This document shows, in pieces, positions 6,319 to 12,862 of a stretch of 16,198 nucleotides of DNA. The stretch lies in the NCBI GenBank assembly GCA_900545935.1, contig URAP01000037.1, positions 1-16,198 of the forward strand, read 5' to 3'. Origin of the DNA: an uncultured Eubacteriales bacterium (lineage in GTDB: Bacteria > Bacillota > Clostridia > Oscillospirales > CAG-272). The position numbers and the translations under genes are program-made. Position 1 is the first letter of the stretch; every line of letters starts with the position of its first letter. A model generated the notes under the pieces. That model was given only the letters and a program-made list of their open reading frames with translations. It made no database searches and was not told the DNA's origin.

Positions 6319-7818
6319 ATGATAGGTAAGATCGGTTTTGATCAGGAGAAATACATACGGATGCAGTCGCAGGAGATACAGAAGCGCATAGACAGCTTCG
6401 GCGGAAAGCTGTATCTCGAGTTCGGCGGCAAGCTCTTTGACGATTATCATGCGGCGAGAGTTCTTCCGGGCTTTGAGCCTGACAGCAAGATAAAGATGCT
6501 CTCCAAGATAGCGGACCGCGCGGAGGTCGTTATCGTTATCAATGCAAGTGACATCGAGAATAATAAGATGCGCGGTGATATCGGTATTACCTATGATGCG
6601 GACGTGCTTCGCCTGATAGATGCCTTTCACGGCATGGGACTGTATGTCGGCAGCGTTGTTATCTCGCACTTTACCGGGCAAAAGACCGCTATGGCATTCC
6701 ACGACAAGCTCGAGCGCCTCGGTATGAAGGTATATTTCCACTACATCATCGACGGCTATCCGCATGATATCAATCATATAGTGTCGGACGACGGCTTCGG
6801 AAAGAACGAGTATATAGAGACCACCCGTCCGCTCGTCGTTGTTACCGCGCCGGGACCCGGAAGCGGCAAGATGGCTACATGCCTCTCGCAGCTCTATCAT
6901 GAGTACAAGCGCGGCATAAAGGCGGGCTACGCAAAATACGAGACCTTCCCGATATGGAATATCCCTCTCAAGCACCCGGTCAATCTTGCATACGAGGCGG
7001 CGACCGCCGACCTTAACGATGTAAATATGATCGATCCTTATCACCTTGAGGCATACGGCAGGATGGCGGTCAACTACAACCGCGATATCGAGGTATTCCC
7101 GGTGCTCGATGCTATGTTCCGCAGGATATCCGGCAGCTCGCCCTACAAGTCGCCTACCGATATGGGTGTCAATATGGCGGGTAACTGCATAAGCGACGAC
7201 GAGGTAGTCTGCCGCGCATCAAAGGACGAGATCATCCGTCGCTATTTCAGCACTATGTGCGACAGCCGCCGCGGCAGGGGAAGTCCCGCAGCGGTCGAAA
7301 AGCTTGAGCTTATTATGCAGACTGCCGGCGTTACGGTCGATGAGCGTCCGGTAGTAGGCGCTGCGCTCGAAAAGAGCAAGTCCGTCGCCGATCCGAATCA
7401 TCCTGAGGCGGTCGCGATCGAGCTGCCGGACGGCAGAATAGTTACCGGAAAGACCTCTGCGCTGCTCGGACCGGCTGCTGCTGCAGTGCTTAATGCGATA
7501 AAGGCGATGTGTGATATTCCTAAGGATGTTCACCTGATAGCTCCATCCACCATCGAGCCTATACAGCAGCTCAAGGTCGAGATGCTCGGCAACCGCAATC
7601 CCCGTCTGCACACCGACGAGGCTCTTATCGCGCTATCTATCAGTGCCGCGACAAGCAGGGATGCGGCTGCTGCCTTTGCAAAGCTGAAGGAGCTGCGTGA
7701 CTGCGAGGCACATTCCACCATTATCCCGTCGCAGGTAGATGAGGACGTATACCGCAAGCTCGGCATTCACCTTACCTGTGAGCCGCGCTACAATACAAAA
7801 AAACTTTTTCATAAATAA
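6319..7818 (+). CDS. DUF1846 domain-containing protein (UPF0371)
   Basis: This 499-residue cytoplasmic protein matches the DUF1846/UPF0371 family in length and in its conserved blocks. These include IGFDQEKYIRMQSQEI near the start, ISHFTGQKTAMAF around 115-128, the P-loop-like TAPGPGSGKMATCLSQLYHE at 176-194 with Lys184, and WNIPLKHPVNLAYEAATADL in the following segment. The biochemical function of the family is unknown; the P-loop-like stretch suggests nucleotide binding, as inference only. The gene has its own strong promoter, and is followed 44 bp later by the EamA transporter gene with no terminator between, so read-through into the transporter is likely. Confidence 0.92.
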   Translation: MIGKIGFDQEKYIRMQSQEIQKRIDSFGGKLYLEFGGKLFDDYHAARVLPGFEPDSKIKMLSKIADRAEVVIVINASDIENNKMRGDIGITYDADVLRLIDAFHGMGLYVGSVVISHFTGQKTAMAFHDKLERLGMKVYFHYIIDGYPHDINHIVSDDGFGKNEYIETTRPLVVVTAPGPGSGKMATCLSQLYHEYKRGIKAGYAKYETFPIWNIPLKHPVNLAYEAATADLNDVNMIDPYHLEAYGRMAVNYNRDIEVFPVLDAMFRRISGSSPYKSPTDMGVNMAGNCISDDEVVCRASKDEIIRRYFSTMCDSRRGRGSPAAVEKLELIMQTAGVTVDERPVVGAALEKSKSVADPNHPEAVAIELPDGRIVTGKTSALLGPAAAAVLNAIKAMCDIPKDVHLIAPSTIEPIQQLKVEMLGNRNPRLHTDEALIALSISAATSRDAAAAFAKLKELRDCEAHSTIIPSQVDEDVYRKLGIHLTCEPRYNTKKLFHK

Positions 7819-7862
7819 TTCACGACGCGCTGCGTCCTGGATGAAAGGAACTTTTCAGAAAA

Positions 7863-8822
7863 ATGTCTTGGTTTATTTTTGCTTTGATCACTACACTGGC
7901 ATGGGGCTGTGCCGATCTGCTGTATAAAAAAGGCAGCGACGAGGACGACAGTCTCTCTCATATCCGAATAGCCGTTTGGGTCGGACTTGTAATGGGCATC
8001 GTTTCCATCGCGCTTATTCCGTTCTCCGAGAGCGGCTTCGACCTGCCTACGATGGCAAAGAACGCGCTGCTCTATACTCCCGCTTCGCTTTCCTACATAA
8101 TCTCGATGGTCATCGGCTATGCGGGACTGAGATACCTTGAGCTGTCGATAGTTTCGCCGGTTCAGAACGCTTCCGGCGCATTTTCCGCCATCGCCATGAT
8201 CATCTGGATGATGGCAAAGGGCAGCATTGACAGCATATCCGACGAATACGGTATTCTTGATATCTGCGGAACTGCGGTTATCGTTATCGGCGTTGTCCTG
8301 CTTGCGTTTGTCGAGCAGAAGATATCCAAGGAGGAGCAGCCCGAGAGCGACCGCAAATACACAAGAGGCGCGCTCGCGCTTATCTTTCCGCTGCTCTACT
8401 GCATCTTTGATACCATAGGAACCGCCGCAGACGGCATTATCCTCGACGGCGAGCACGGTCTCGGCCTCGGCGAGATAGATGTCCTTGTGCTTTACGGTAT
8501 TACCTTCCTGCTTGTCGGCATAGGCTGCTGGATCTTCCTGCTCATCCGCGAGCACAAGCCCTACAACCCCTTTGCACGTCACGAGCTTTGGAAGGGCGCT
8601 GCCGCATCGGCTGAGCAGTTCGGTCAGATATTCTATGTCTTTGCAATGTCGCGCAACCCTGTGCTTGCCGCTCCGATGATCGCCTCCTACTGCATCGTTT
8701 CGGTCATTCTCTCGCGTGTATTTCTCGGGGAGAAGCTGCGCCGCAATCAGGCGATATGCGTTGCGCTCGTTATTATCGGTATCGTTGCACTCGGTATATC
8801 CGAGGGACTCGGTGAAATGTAA
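7863..8822 (+). CDS. EamA/DMT-family membrane transporter
   Basis: This 319-residue protein has about ten predicted membrane helices in two homologous halves, as in the drug/metabolite transporter superfamily. It begins with the typical ALITTLAWGCADLLYKKG. The end of the second half carries the family pattern FLGEKLRRNQAICVALVIIG at about 291-310. A charged loop (EQKISKEEQPESDRKY) separates the halves. Substrate cannot be predicted; EamA members export amino acids, metabolites or sugars. The only ribosome-site candidate (AAAGGA) lies 13 bases upstream of the ATG, longer than usual, but no better in-frame start is seen. Probably co-transcribed with the DUF1846 gene. Confidence 0.85.
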   Translation: MSWFIFALITTLAWGCADLLYKKGSDEDDSLSHIRIAVWVGLVMGIVSIALIPFSESGFDLPTMAKNALLYTPASLSYIISMVIGYAGLRYLELSIVSPVQNASGAFSAIAMIIWMMAKGSIDSISDEYGILDICGTAVIVIGVVLLAFVEQKISKEEQPESDRKYTRGALALIFPLLYCIFDTIGTAADGIILDGEHGLGLGEIDVLVLYGITFLLVGIGCWIFLLIREHKPYNPFARHELWKGAAASAEQFGQIFYVFAMSRNPVLAAPMIASYCIVSVILSRVFLGEKLRRNQAICVALVIIGIVALGISEGLGEM

Positions 8823-8845
8823 TATGCTCGGCTGAGCTTATAGAC

Positions 8846-8877
8846 AAAGGCGGTGCGGCTTGGCTGCGCCGCTTTTG
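8846..8877 (+). terminator. Terminator after the EamA transporter
   Basis: AAAGGCGGTGCGGC and GCTGCGCCGCTTTT pair over about 14 bp (three G-T pairs) around a 3-nt loop, ending in a short T run, 24 bp past the stop codon. Confidence 0.8.
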
Positions 8878-8923
8878 GCTTACAAGAAAATAGCTTTATG
8901 TGACGCATATGGCGATGAAATCG

Positions 8924-8952
8924 TTGACAACGAGCGCCGTATAAGATATAAT
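8924..8952 (+). promoter_or_regulatory. Consensus promoter of the small membrane protein gene
   Basis: TTGACA (8924-8929), 17 bp, TATAAT (8947-8952). The leader of about 55 nt starts with a hairpin TCAGCC-TATGC-GGCTGA (8965-8981); the GGCTG arm could alternatively pair with CAGC at 8986-8989. Confidence 0.85.
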
Positions 8953-9013
8953 TATGTCACGGTGTCAGCCTATGCGGCTGAAAAACAGCTTTATTAACTG
9001 AGAGGGAAACAGT

Positions 9014-9322
9014 ATGAAACATTTCGGCAGAAAGCTAAAGGCGTACTCATTTGTACTGCTTATCGTTGGTGTTACGGTATCAATTATTGTCGGTCTGAGG
9101 TGCATTGTATTTACCCCGGAAACGTCGATATCCTCGTATGTCTATACCCTTATCGCGACCGCGTCCTCCGTGTCGCTGTTCTTCTTGTTTTACGGGCTCG
9201 GCGAGATAGTTTCAAAGCTCTCCGCTATTGCCGAAAATACCTCCGGCACTCGCCGCGCGATGCATTATATTCGTCGATATATCGAGACTTCGGATGATAC
9301 GGAAGAACCGTCGGCAGAGTAA
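9014..9322 (+). CDS. Small two-helix membrane protein, function unknown
   Basis: This 102-residue protein has a basic N-terminus (MKHFGRKLK), two hydrophobic segments (about 11-33 and 42-64) separated by a short PETSISS loop, and a charged, acidic C-terminal tail of about 35 residues (ending DDTEEPSAE). Both termini are probably cytoplasmic. No family is recognised. It is nevertheless a convincing gene: it has a perfect promoter, an AGAGGG ribosome site before the ATG, codon use like the neighbours, and a terminator after it. It is monocistronic and lies at the border between the housekeeping part and the dockerin cluster, with no evident link to either. Confidence 0.75.
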   Translation: MKHFGRKLKAYSFVLLIVGVTVSIIVGLRCIVFTPETSISSYVYTLIATASSVSLFFLFYGLGEIVSKLSAIAENTSGTRRAMHYIRRYIETSDDTEEPSAE

Positions 9323-9409
9323 ATCGGCGACGCATATATGCCGCCCGATCGGTTCGCCTATGAAGGACTTGAATGCGGTCAGCTGCATGAAATCATATAA
9401 TAGTCAGAG

Positions 9410-9440
9410 CAGCCCGGGCGGAGTACATCCGTCCGGGCTG
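9410..9440. terminator. Hairpin between convergent genes, probably a bidirectional terminator
   Basis: CAGCCCGGGCGGA (9410-9422) and TCCGTCCGGGCTG (9428-9440) form a 13-bp stem with one G-T pair and a GTACA loop. It lies between the small membrane protein (plus) and the first dockerin gene (minus). T tracts are weak on both sides. The rest of 9323-9518 shows nothing else recognisable. Confidence 0.65.
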
Positions 9441-9518
9441 TCAATTCTATTCGGCGCAAATATTGCAGTAATTTTATGCAAGGTCCGCATTATGATCGTG
9501 CAGACTCTGCCGTCGGTT

Positions 9519-10550
9519 TTATCCGATAGAGATTATCTTCATCAATTCTACGAGGTCGCCGACGTCGACCCTACCGTCAAGATTTATATCCTGAATGGGG
9601 GTCGCATCGGCTTCCGCTGCGATATTCTTCATAAGACGCACGAGGTCGAGCGTATCAACGCTGCCGTCGCCGTTAATATCGCCGTTGCCTTTTCCGACAA
9701 GGTCTATATAGCGATTGATGGCAGGTGCAGTGTCAACGGAATCGAAAAAGTATTTTTCTCCCGATGTTGCCTCGCAGTACATCGAACCGTATTCAAAGCC
9801 CGCTACCTTATATATTCCGGGTTCGCCGACATGCATGCGGCTGTACGGAAGAGTGTCTATATAATTGTGAATGCTTGTGCGTATCTGATATGCCGCACCG
9901 GGGCAGAGCTTATTAGCCGCATCAGAGGTGAGTGGGATCCGAAATTCCGAGACATATCCGTCGGAGCTGCTCTCGGTTACAAAATATTCGCTGTTAAGAC
10001 CTATAAGCCCCTCGCCTTTTTTGCCGGCGTTGCCGTCAATCGGCAAAAGAGAGGTGGAATTGCTTTTAGGGGTCGTCGCAAGAAATCTGCCGCCGCGATC
10101 TGCAAACAGAGAAAGCGAATCACCGATATCAAATGTGATCCAAATTCCGTCCTGATATGTGTATATCATATTGTCAAATGCCGGCTGCTCGGCTTTTTCG
10201 TAATCGACTATTCCGAGAGTGTTGTCCTTGACCGAAAAATAGACATAGATATTATCATCATCCCAGAGCATATATGAATATGCCTCTATGCCGGTGTCCC
10301 AGTTGATAAGCTCCGGTCTTGCTTCCGCATTCTTTTCATCCATGAGGTACCACGGCTTCAGCTTGTAGTCGATCCTTTCGGACTTCAGATACAGATCGTC
10401 GAGCTTGCCGTCTATCGTCGGTGTGCCGTAGGCTACGCGGTTGTGTATCTCTTCTGCGGCAGGCGCTGTGTCGTCTGCTGCGAAGGCAATGGGGCTTATC
10501 AATGTGGTTGCGGTTATCAGAGCGCTTAAAAACTTAAATCCTGTTTTCAT
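9519..10550 (-). CDS. Secreted CBM9-like protein with type I dockerin (copy 1, A-type)
   Basis: This 343-residue protein has a signal peptide (about 1-24, ending AFA), a beta-rich domain at about 40-275, and a C-terminal type I dockerin at about 287-343. The middle part follows the CBM9-like pattern: PTIDGKLDD at the start, then LWDDDNIYVYFSVKD, then SEFRIPLT near the end. The two dockerin calcium loops read DINGDGSVDTLD and DINLDGRVDVGD, each with all calcium ligands. Dockerins bind cohesins of a scaffoldin, so the protein would be displayed at the cell surface or in a cellulosome-like complex; no catalytic domain is seen. GC-richer than its paralogues and the most divergent dockerin of the set. 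Ribosome site GAGG, eight bases before ATG. It follows an orphan subtilase tail by 14 bp. Confidence 0.85.
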   Translation of the reverse strand: MKTGFKFLSALITATTLISPIAFAADDTAPAAEEIHNRVAYGTPTIDGKLDDLYLKSERIDYKLKPWYLMDEKNAEARPELINWDTGIEAYSYMLWDDDNIYVYFSVKDNTLGIVDYEKAEQPAFDNMIYTYQDGIWITFDIGDSLSLFADRGGRFLATTPKSNSTSLLPIDGNAGKKGEGLIGLNSEYFVTESSSDGYVSEFRIPLTSDAANKLCPGAAYQIRTSIHNYIDTLPYSRMHVGEPGIYKVAGFEYGSMYCEATSGEKYFFDSVDTAPAINRYIDLVGKGNGDINGDGSVDTLDLVRLMKNIAAEADATPIQDINLDGRVDVGDLVELMKIISIG

Positions 10551-10564
10551 GATGTATACCTCAT

Positions 10565-10696
10565 TTAACTAAAGAATCCCTTGGGCATTTTGCATTTCGT
10601 GCAAACATTGCTGCTGTTGAACGTATGCACTTCGATTATCGGATCGCCGCATATGCAATCGGCACGGTGTGTGCGTCGGTCGCTTAACTGCGATGT
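10565..10696 (-). pseudogene. Orphan 3' end of a second S8 subtilase gene
   Basis: Read on the minus strand this encodes about 41 codons ending CTKCKMPKGFFS and a TAA, matching the C-terminal tail of the intact subtilase. Over the last 36 residues only three differ (N/D, L/I, M/V), and most nucleotide changes are at third codon positions. A TAG in frame (10697-10699) closes the frame upstream, and no start or catalytic domain is present. It lies exactly 14 bp before the A-type dockerin gene, the same spacing as at the intact subtilase. It is therefore the residue of a deleted subtilase gene rather than a new small gene. Confidence 0.85.
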
Positions 10697-10737
10697 CTAT
10701 TTTGTGTTGATCATGCGATAAAATAATTGTGTCAGCA

Positions 10738-10762
10738 GGACAATGGTATCATTCCTTTCTTA
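10738..10762 (-). repeat. Short copy of the subtilase upstream region
   Basis: The stretch around 10738-10762 (core TCCTTTCTTAT) matches about 23 of 25 bases of 14873-14898 in the leader of the intact subtilase. With the orphan tail to its left, it suggests that a subtilase copy once lay between and was lost by internal deletion. No promoter or gene is seen in the remaining 10700-10776 stretch. Confidence 0.55.
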
Positions 10763-10776
10763 TAATTGATCATATG

Positions 10777-10970
10777 TTACCCGAGCGATATTTTTTTCAT
10801 AAGTGCTACAAGGTCGCGGATATCAACCTCGCCGTCGAGATTAACATCGGATGTTGGCTCTGTAACGATATTCTCGGCAATGTTCTTCATCAGACGTACA
10901 AGGTCGCGGGAGTCGGTATAGCTGTCGCCGTTTACGTCTCCTTTGCTTGTTCCGACAAGGTCCATATAGC
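10777..10970 (-). repeat. Homogenised dockerin block, copy in gene 10777-11796
   Basis: About 165-190 bp covering the whole dockerin are almost identical to 15128-15318 (about two to three differences) and to 11838-12010. Similarity falls sharply past the GACAAGGTCCAT motif at the dockerin/CBM9 border. Confidence 0.8.
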
Positions 10971-11796
10971 GGGCTATTACGGATAATGTCTTAATGTCAA
11001 ATTCGGTGCCGTAGGTTACTTCGGCGTACCAAACACCGTCCGAAAATCCCGGCTCGGTTTTCATTGACATGGAATTTACTTGGTAATTAAGTGTATCTAT
11101 GTAATTCCGAACCGATGTCATCTGACGCATGCGAGAACCGATTTTAAGATATTCGGAGCCTTTTGCGGTGAGCGGAATTTTAAATTCTGCAGTGTATTCG
11201 TTATTACTGTTGACGATGGCAAAACAGTCGTTGTTAAGTCCGGTGATCTCTTCTCGATTATAAGGAAATCCTTTCAACTTCGCTAATCCTGAAATACTAT
11301 CATCGTACATATTATTTGTCAACCCGAAGAATCTTCCTCCGCGTTCGGCAAAGGTCGGATATATTACGTCGTTGAAGAATAGCGAAAAATAGATACCGTC
11401 CTGATATGTAAAGGTTTCGGGATCCTCCGGGTCTGATTCTGCTTTGTCAAAGTCGACTATGCCGGAACTGCTGTCCTTTACAGATATGTATACATATATG
11501 TTTTCATTATCCCACAGCAAATATGAGTATGCCTCAATACCGGTATCCCACTCATAGTGCTTTTTTATTTCTTCTTTGCTGTCGGCATATTTTCCTAAAT
11601 AAACAGGAATATATTTATAGTCTATTTTCTCGGATTGCAGATATTCGCTGTCGAGATATCCGTCTATTGTCGGAGTGCCGTAGGCTACGCGGTTGTGTAT
11701 TTCCTCGGCGATAGGAGTTGTATCTTCCGCTGCGATAGGGCAGGATAATAGAGAAACGAGTAGTGCTGTACAGGCAAGCGGATATTTGATTTTCAT
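10777..11796 (-). CDS. Secreted CBM9-like protein with type I dockerin (copy 2, B-type)
   Basis: This 339-residue protein has a signal peptide (about 1-23, ending PIAA), a CBM9-like domain (PTIDGYLDSEY at about 42, LLWDNENIYVYISVKD, TAEFKIPLT) and a dockerin over the last 57 residues ending MKKISLG. The calcium loops are DVNGDSYTDSRD and DVNLDGEVDIRD; the first has Ser where Gly is usual, but all acidic ligands remain. Its CBM9 part is the most distinct of the AT-richer copies. It is third in the intact unit, 23 bp behind the A-type gene, with a very strong ribosome site AAGGAGG ten bases before the ATG. A cohesin partner is expected elsewhere in the genome. The ligand of the CBM9-like domain is unknown; CBM9 modules of xylanases bind glycan reducing ends. 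Confidence 0.85.
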   Translation of the reverse strand: MKIKYPLACTALLVSLLSCPIAAEDTTPIAEEIHNRVAYGTPTIDGYLDSEYLQSEKIDYKYIPVYLGKYADSKEEIKKHYEWDTGIEAYSYLLWDNENIYVYISVKDSSSGIVDFDKAESDPEDPETFTYQDGIYFSLFFNDVIYPTFAERGGRFFGLTNNMYDDSISGLAKLKGFPYNREEITGLNNDCFAIVNSNNEYTAEFKIPLTAKGSEYLKIGSRMRQMTSVRNYIDTLNYQVNSMSMKTEPGFSDGVWYAEVTYGTEFDIKTLSVIARYMDLVGTSKGDVNGDSYTDSRDLVRLMKNIAENIVTEPTSDVNLDGEVDIRDLVALMKKISLG

Positions 11797-11841
11797 AAAT
11801 GATAAACCTCCTTCGTTTTTTATCCGCGGGCTATTATCCTC
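11787..11841. repeat. 55-bp identical junction repeat, left copy
   Basis: It spans the end of the A-type gene, the 23-bp gap with AAGGAGG, and the first codons of the B-type gene. It is identical base for base to 16144-16198, at the right edge of the window, and the match may continue beyond it. Confidence 0.9.
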
Positions 11842-12848
11842 ATAAGAGCTACAAGGTCGCGGGCATCAACCTCGCCGTCGAGATTAACATCGGATGTTGG
11901 CTCTGTAACGATATTCTCGGCAATGTTCTTCATCAGACGTACAAGGTCGCGGGAGTCGGTATAGCTGTCGCTGTTTACGTCTCCTTTGTTTGATCCGACA
12001 AGGTCCATGTAACGGTTGATAATCGCAACACCGTTATGGTCGTATTTATCGGTGTAAATCGCTTCATAATACCATATTCCACCCATAAAACCGGGTTCGG
12101 TATGAATATCATCGGTATCTGCCCAGTGACCGTAATAGAGTGTATCAATATAATTGTTGATTATGATTGCTTGACGTATTTCCGATCCGAGCCGGAGGAC
12201 TTGCGCACCTTTTTCGGTCAGAGGGATTTTGAATTCGGTCACATAGCTATTATCGTTGTCTGCGGTTGCAAAGCAGTCGCTGTTTGTACCGATAACTTTG
12301 CTTCTGTCGGTGGGGAGATATTTTAAGGAGGTATATTCGGTATTTCCGTGTGTCAGTCCGAAGAATCTTCCGCCGCGTTCGGAAAATGCCCTTATCCAGT
12401 CTTCTTCAATCATGAAATTGTACCAAACACCGTCTTGATATGCATAAACATCCGGGTAAGGCGGGTCATAGTCAACTTTATTGAAATTTACTATGCCCGA
12501 GGTGTCGTCTTTTACGGTTGTGTAAACATATAGATTCTCTTCGTCCCATAACATGTATGAGTATGCTTCTACTCCGGTGTTCCAACCGAAACGCTTTTTT
12601 ATGATTTCGTCTGTCATGGGAGTATCGGAATTCCAAAGATAATCAGGCTGCAACTTATAGTCTATTCGCTCCGACTGCGTATACGCGCTGTCGAGGTAAC
12701 CGTCGATCGTCGGAGTGCCGTAGGCTACGCGGTTGTATATTTCCTCGGCTATTGGTGGTGAGTCTTTATACTCTGCTGAAAGGGCAATTGGACTGATTAA
12801 TGTTGTTACAAACGTTAAAGTGCTCAAAAGCCTAAGCATAGTTTTCAT
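11820..12848 (-). CDS. Secreted CBM9-like protein with type I dockerin (copy 3, A-type)
   Basis: This 342-residue protein has a signal peptide (about 1-25), a CBM9-like domain (PTIDGYLDSAY, MLWDEENLYVYTTVKD, TEFKIPLT, INRYMDLVG) and a dockerin with loops DVNSDSYTDSRD and DVNLDGEVDARD, ending MRIIARG. It lies 14 bp behind the subtilase gene and 23 bp before the B-type gene, so all three are almost certainly one transcript. Ribosome site AGGAG, nine bases before ATG. The signal peptide and start context resemble copy 1 (9519-10550), which also sits 14 bp behind a subtilase end; both are therefore called A-type. The CBM9 part is closest to copy 4 (15128-16153), although that gene occupies a B-type position. 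Confidence 0.85.
   Translation of the reverse strand: MKTMLRLLSTLTFVTTLISPIALSAEYKDSPPIAEEIYNRVAYGTPTIDGYLDSAYTQSERIDYKLQPDYLWNSDTPMTDEIIKKRFGWNTGVEAYSYMLWDEENLYVYTTVKDDTSGIVNFNKVDYDPPYPDVYAYQDGVWYNFMIEEDWIRAFSERGGRFFGLTHGNTEYTSLKYLPTDRSKVIGTNSDCFATADNDNSYVTEFKIPLTEKGAQVLRLGSEIRQAIIINNYIDTLYYGHWADTDDIHTEPGFMGGIWYYEAIYTDKYDHNGVAIINRYMDLVGSNKGDVNSDSYTDSRDLVRLMKNIAENIVTEPTSDVNLDGEVDARDLVALMRIIARG
11838..12010 (-). repeat. Homogenised dockerin block, copy in gene 11820-12848
   Basis: The central 100 bp or so are identical to 10820-10920 region of copy 2. Differences are confined to the last codons and to a few bases at the CBM9 border. The block is visibly richer in GC than the flanking CBM9 coding sequence. 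Confidence 0.8.
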
Positions 12849-12862
12849 TCTGTACTACTCCT

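Noticed and set aside
6295..8582. Minus-strand frames of about 250 codons opposite the DUF1846 and EamA genes
   Set aside because: Shadows of well-supported plus-strand genes with strong promoters; no start signals.
9228..10277. Plus-strand frame of 349 codons
   Set aside because: It overlaps the terminator hairpin and lies antisense to the dockerin gene; the composition reflects that gene read backwards.
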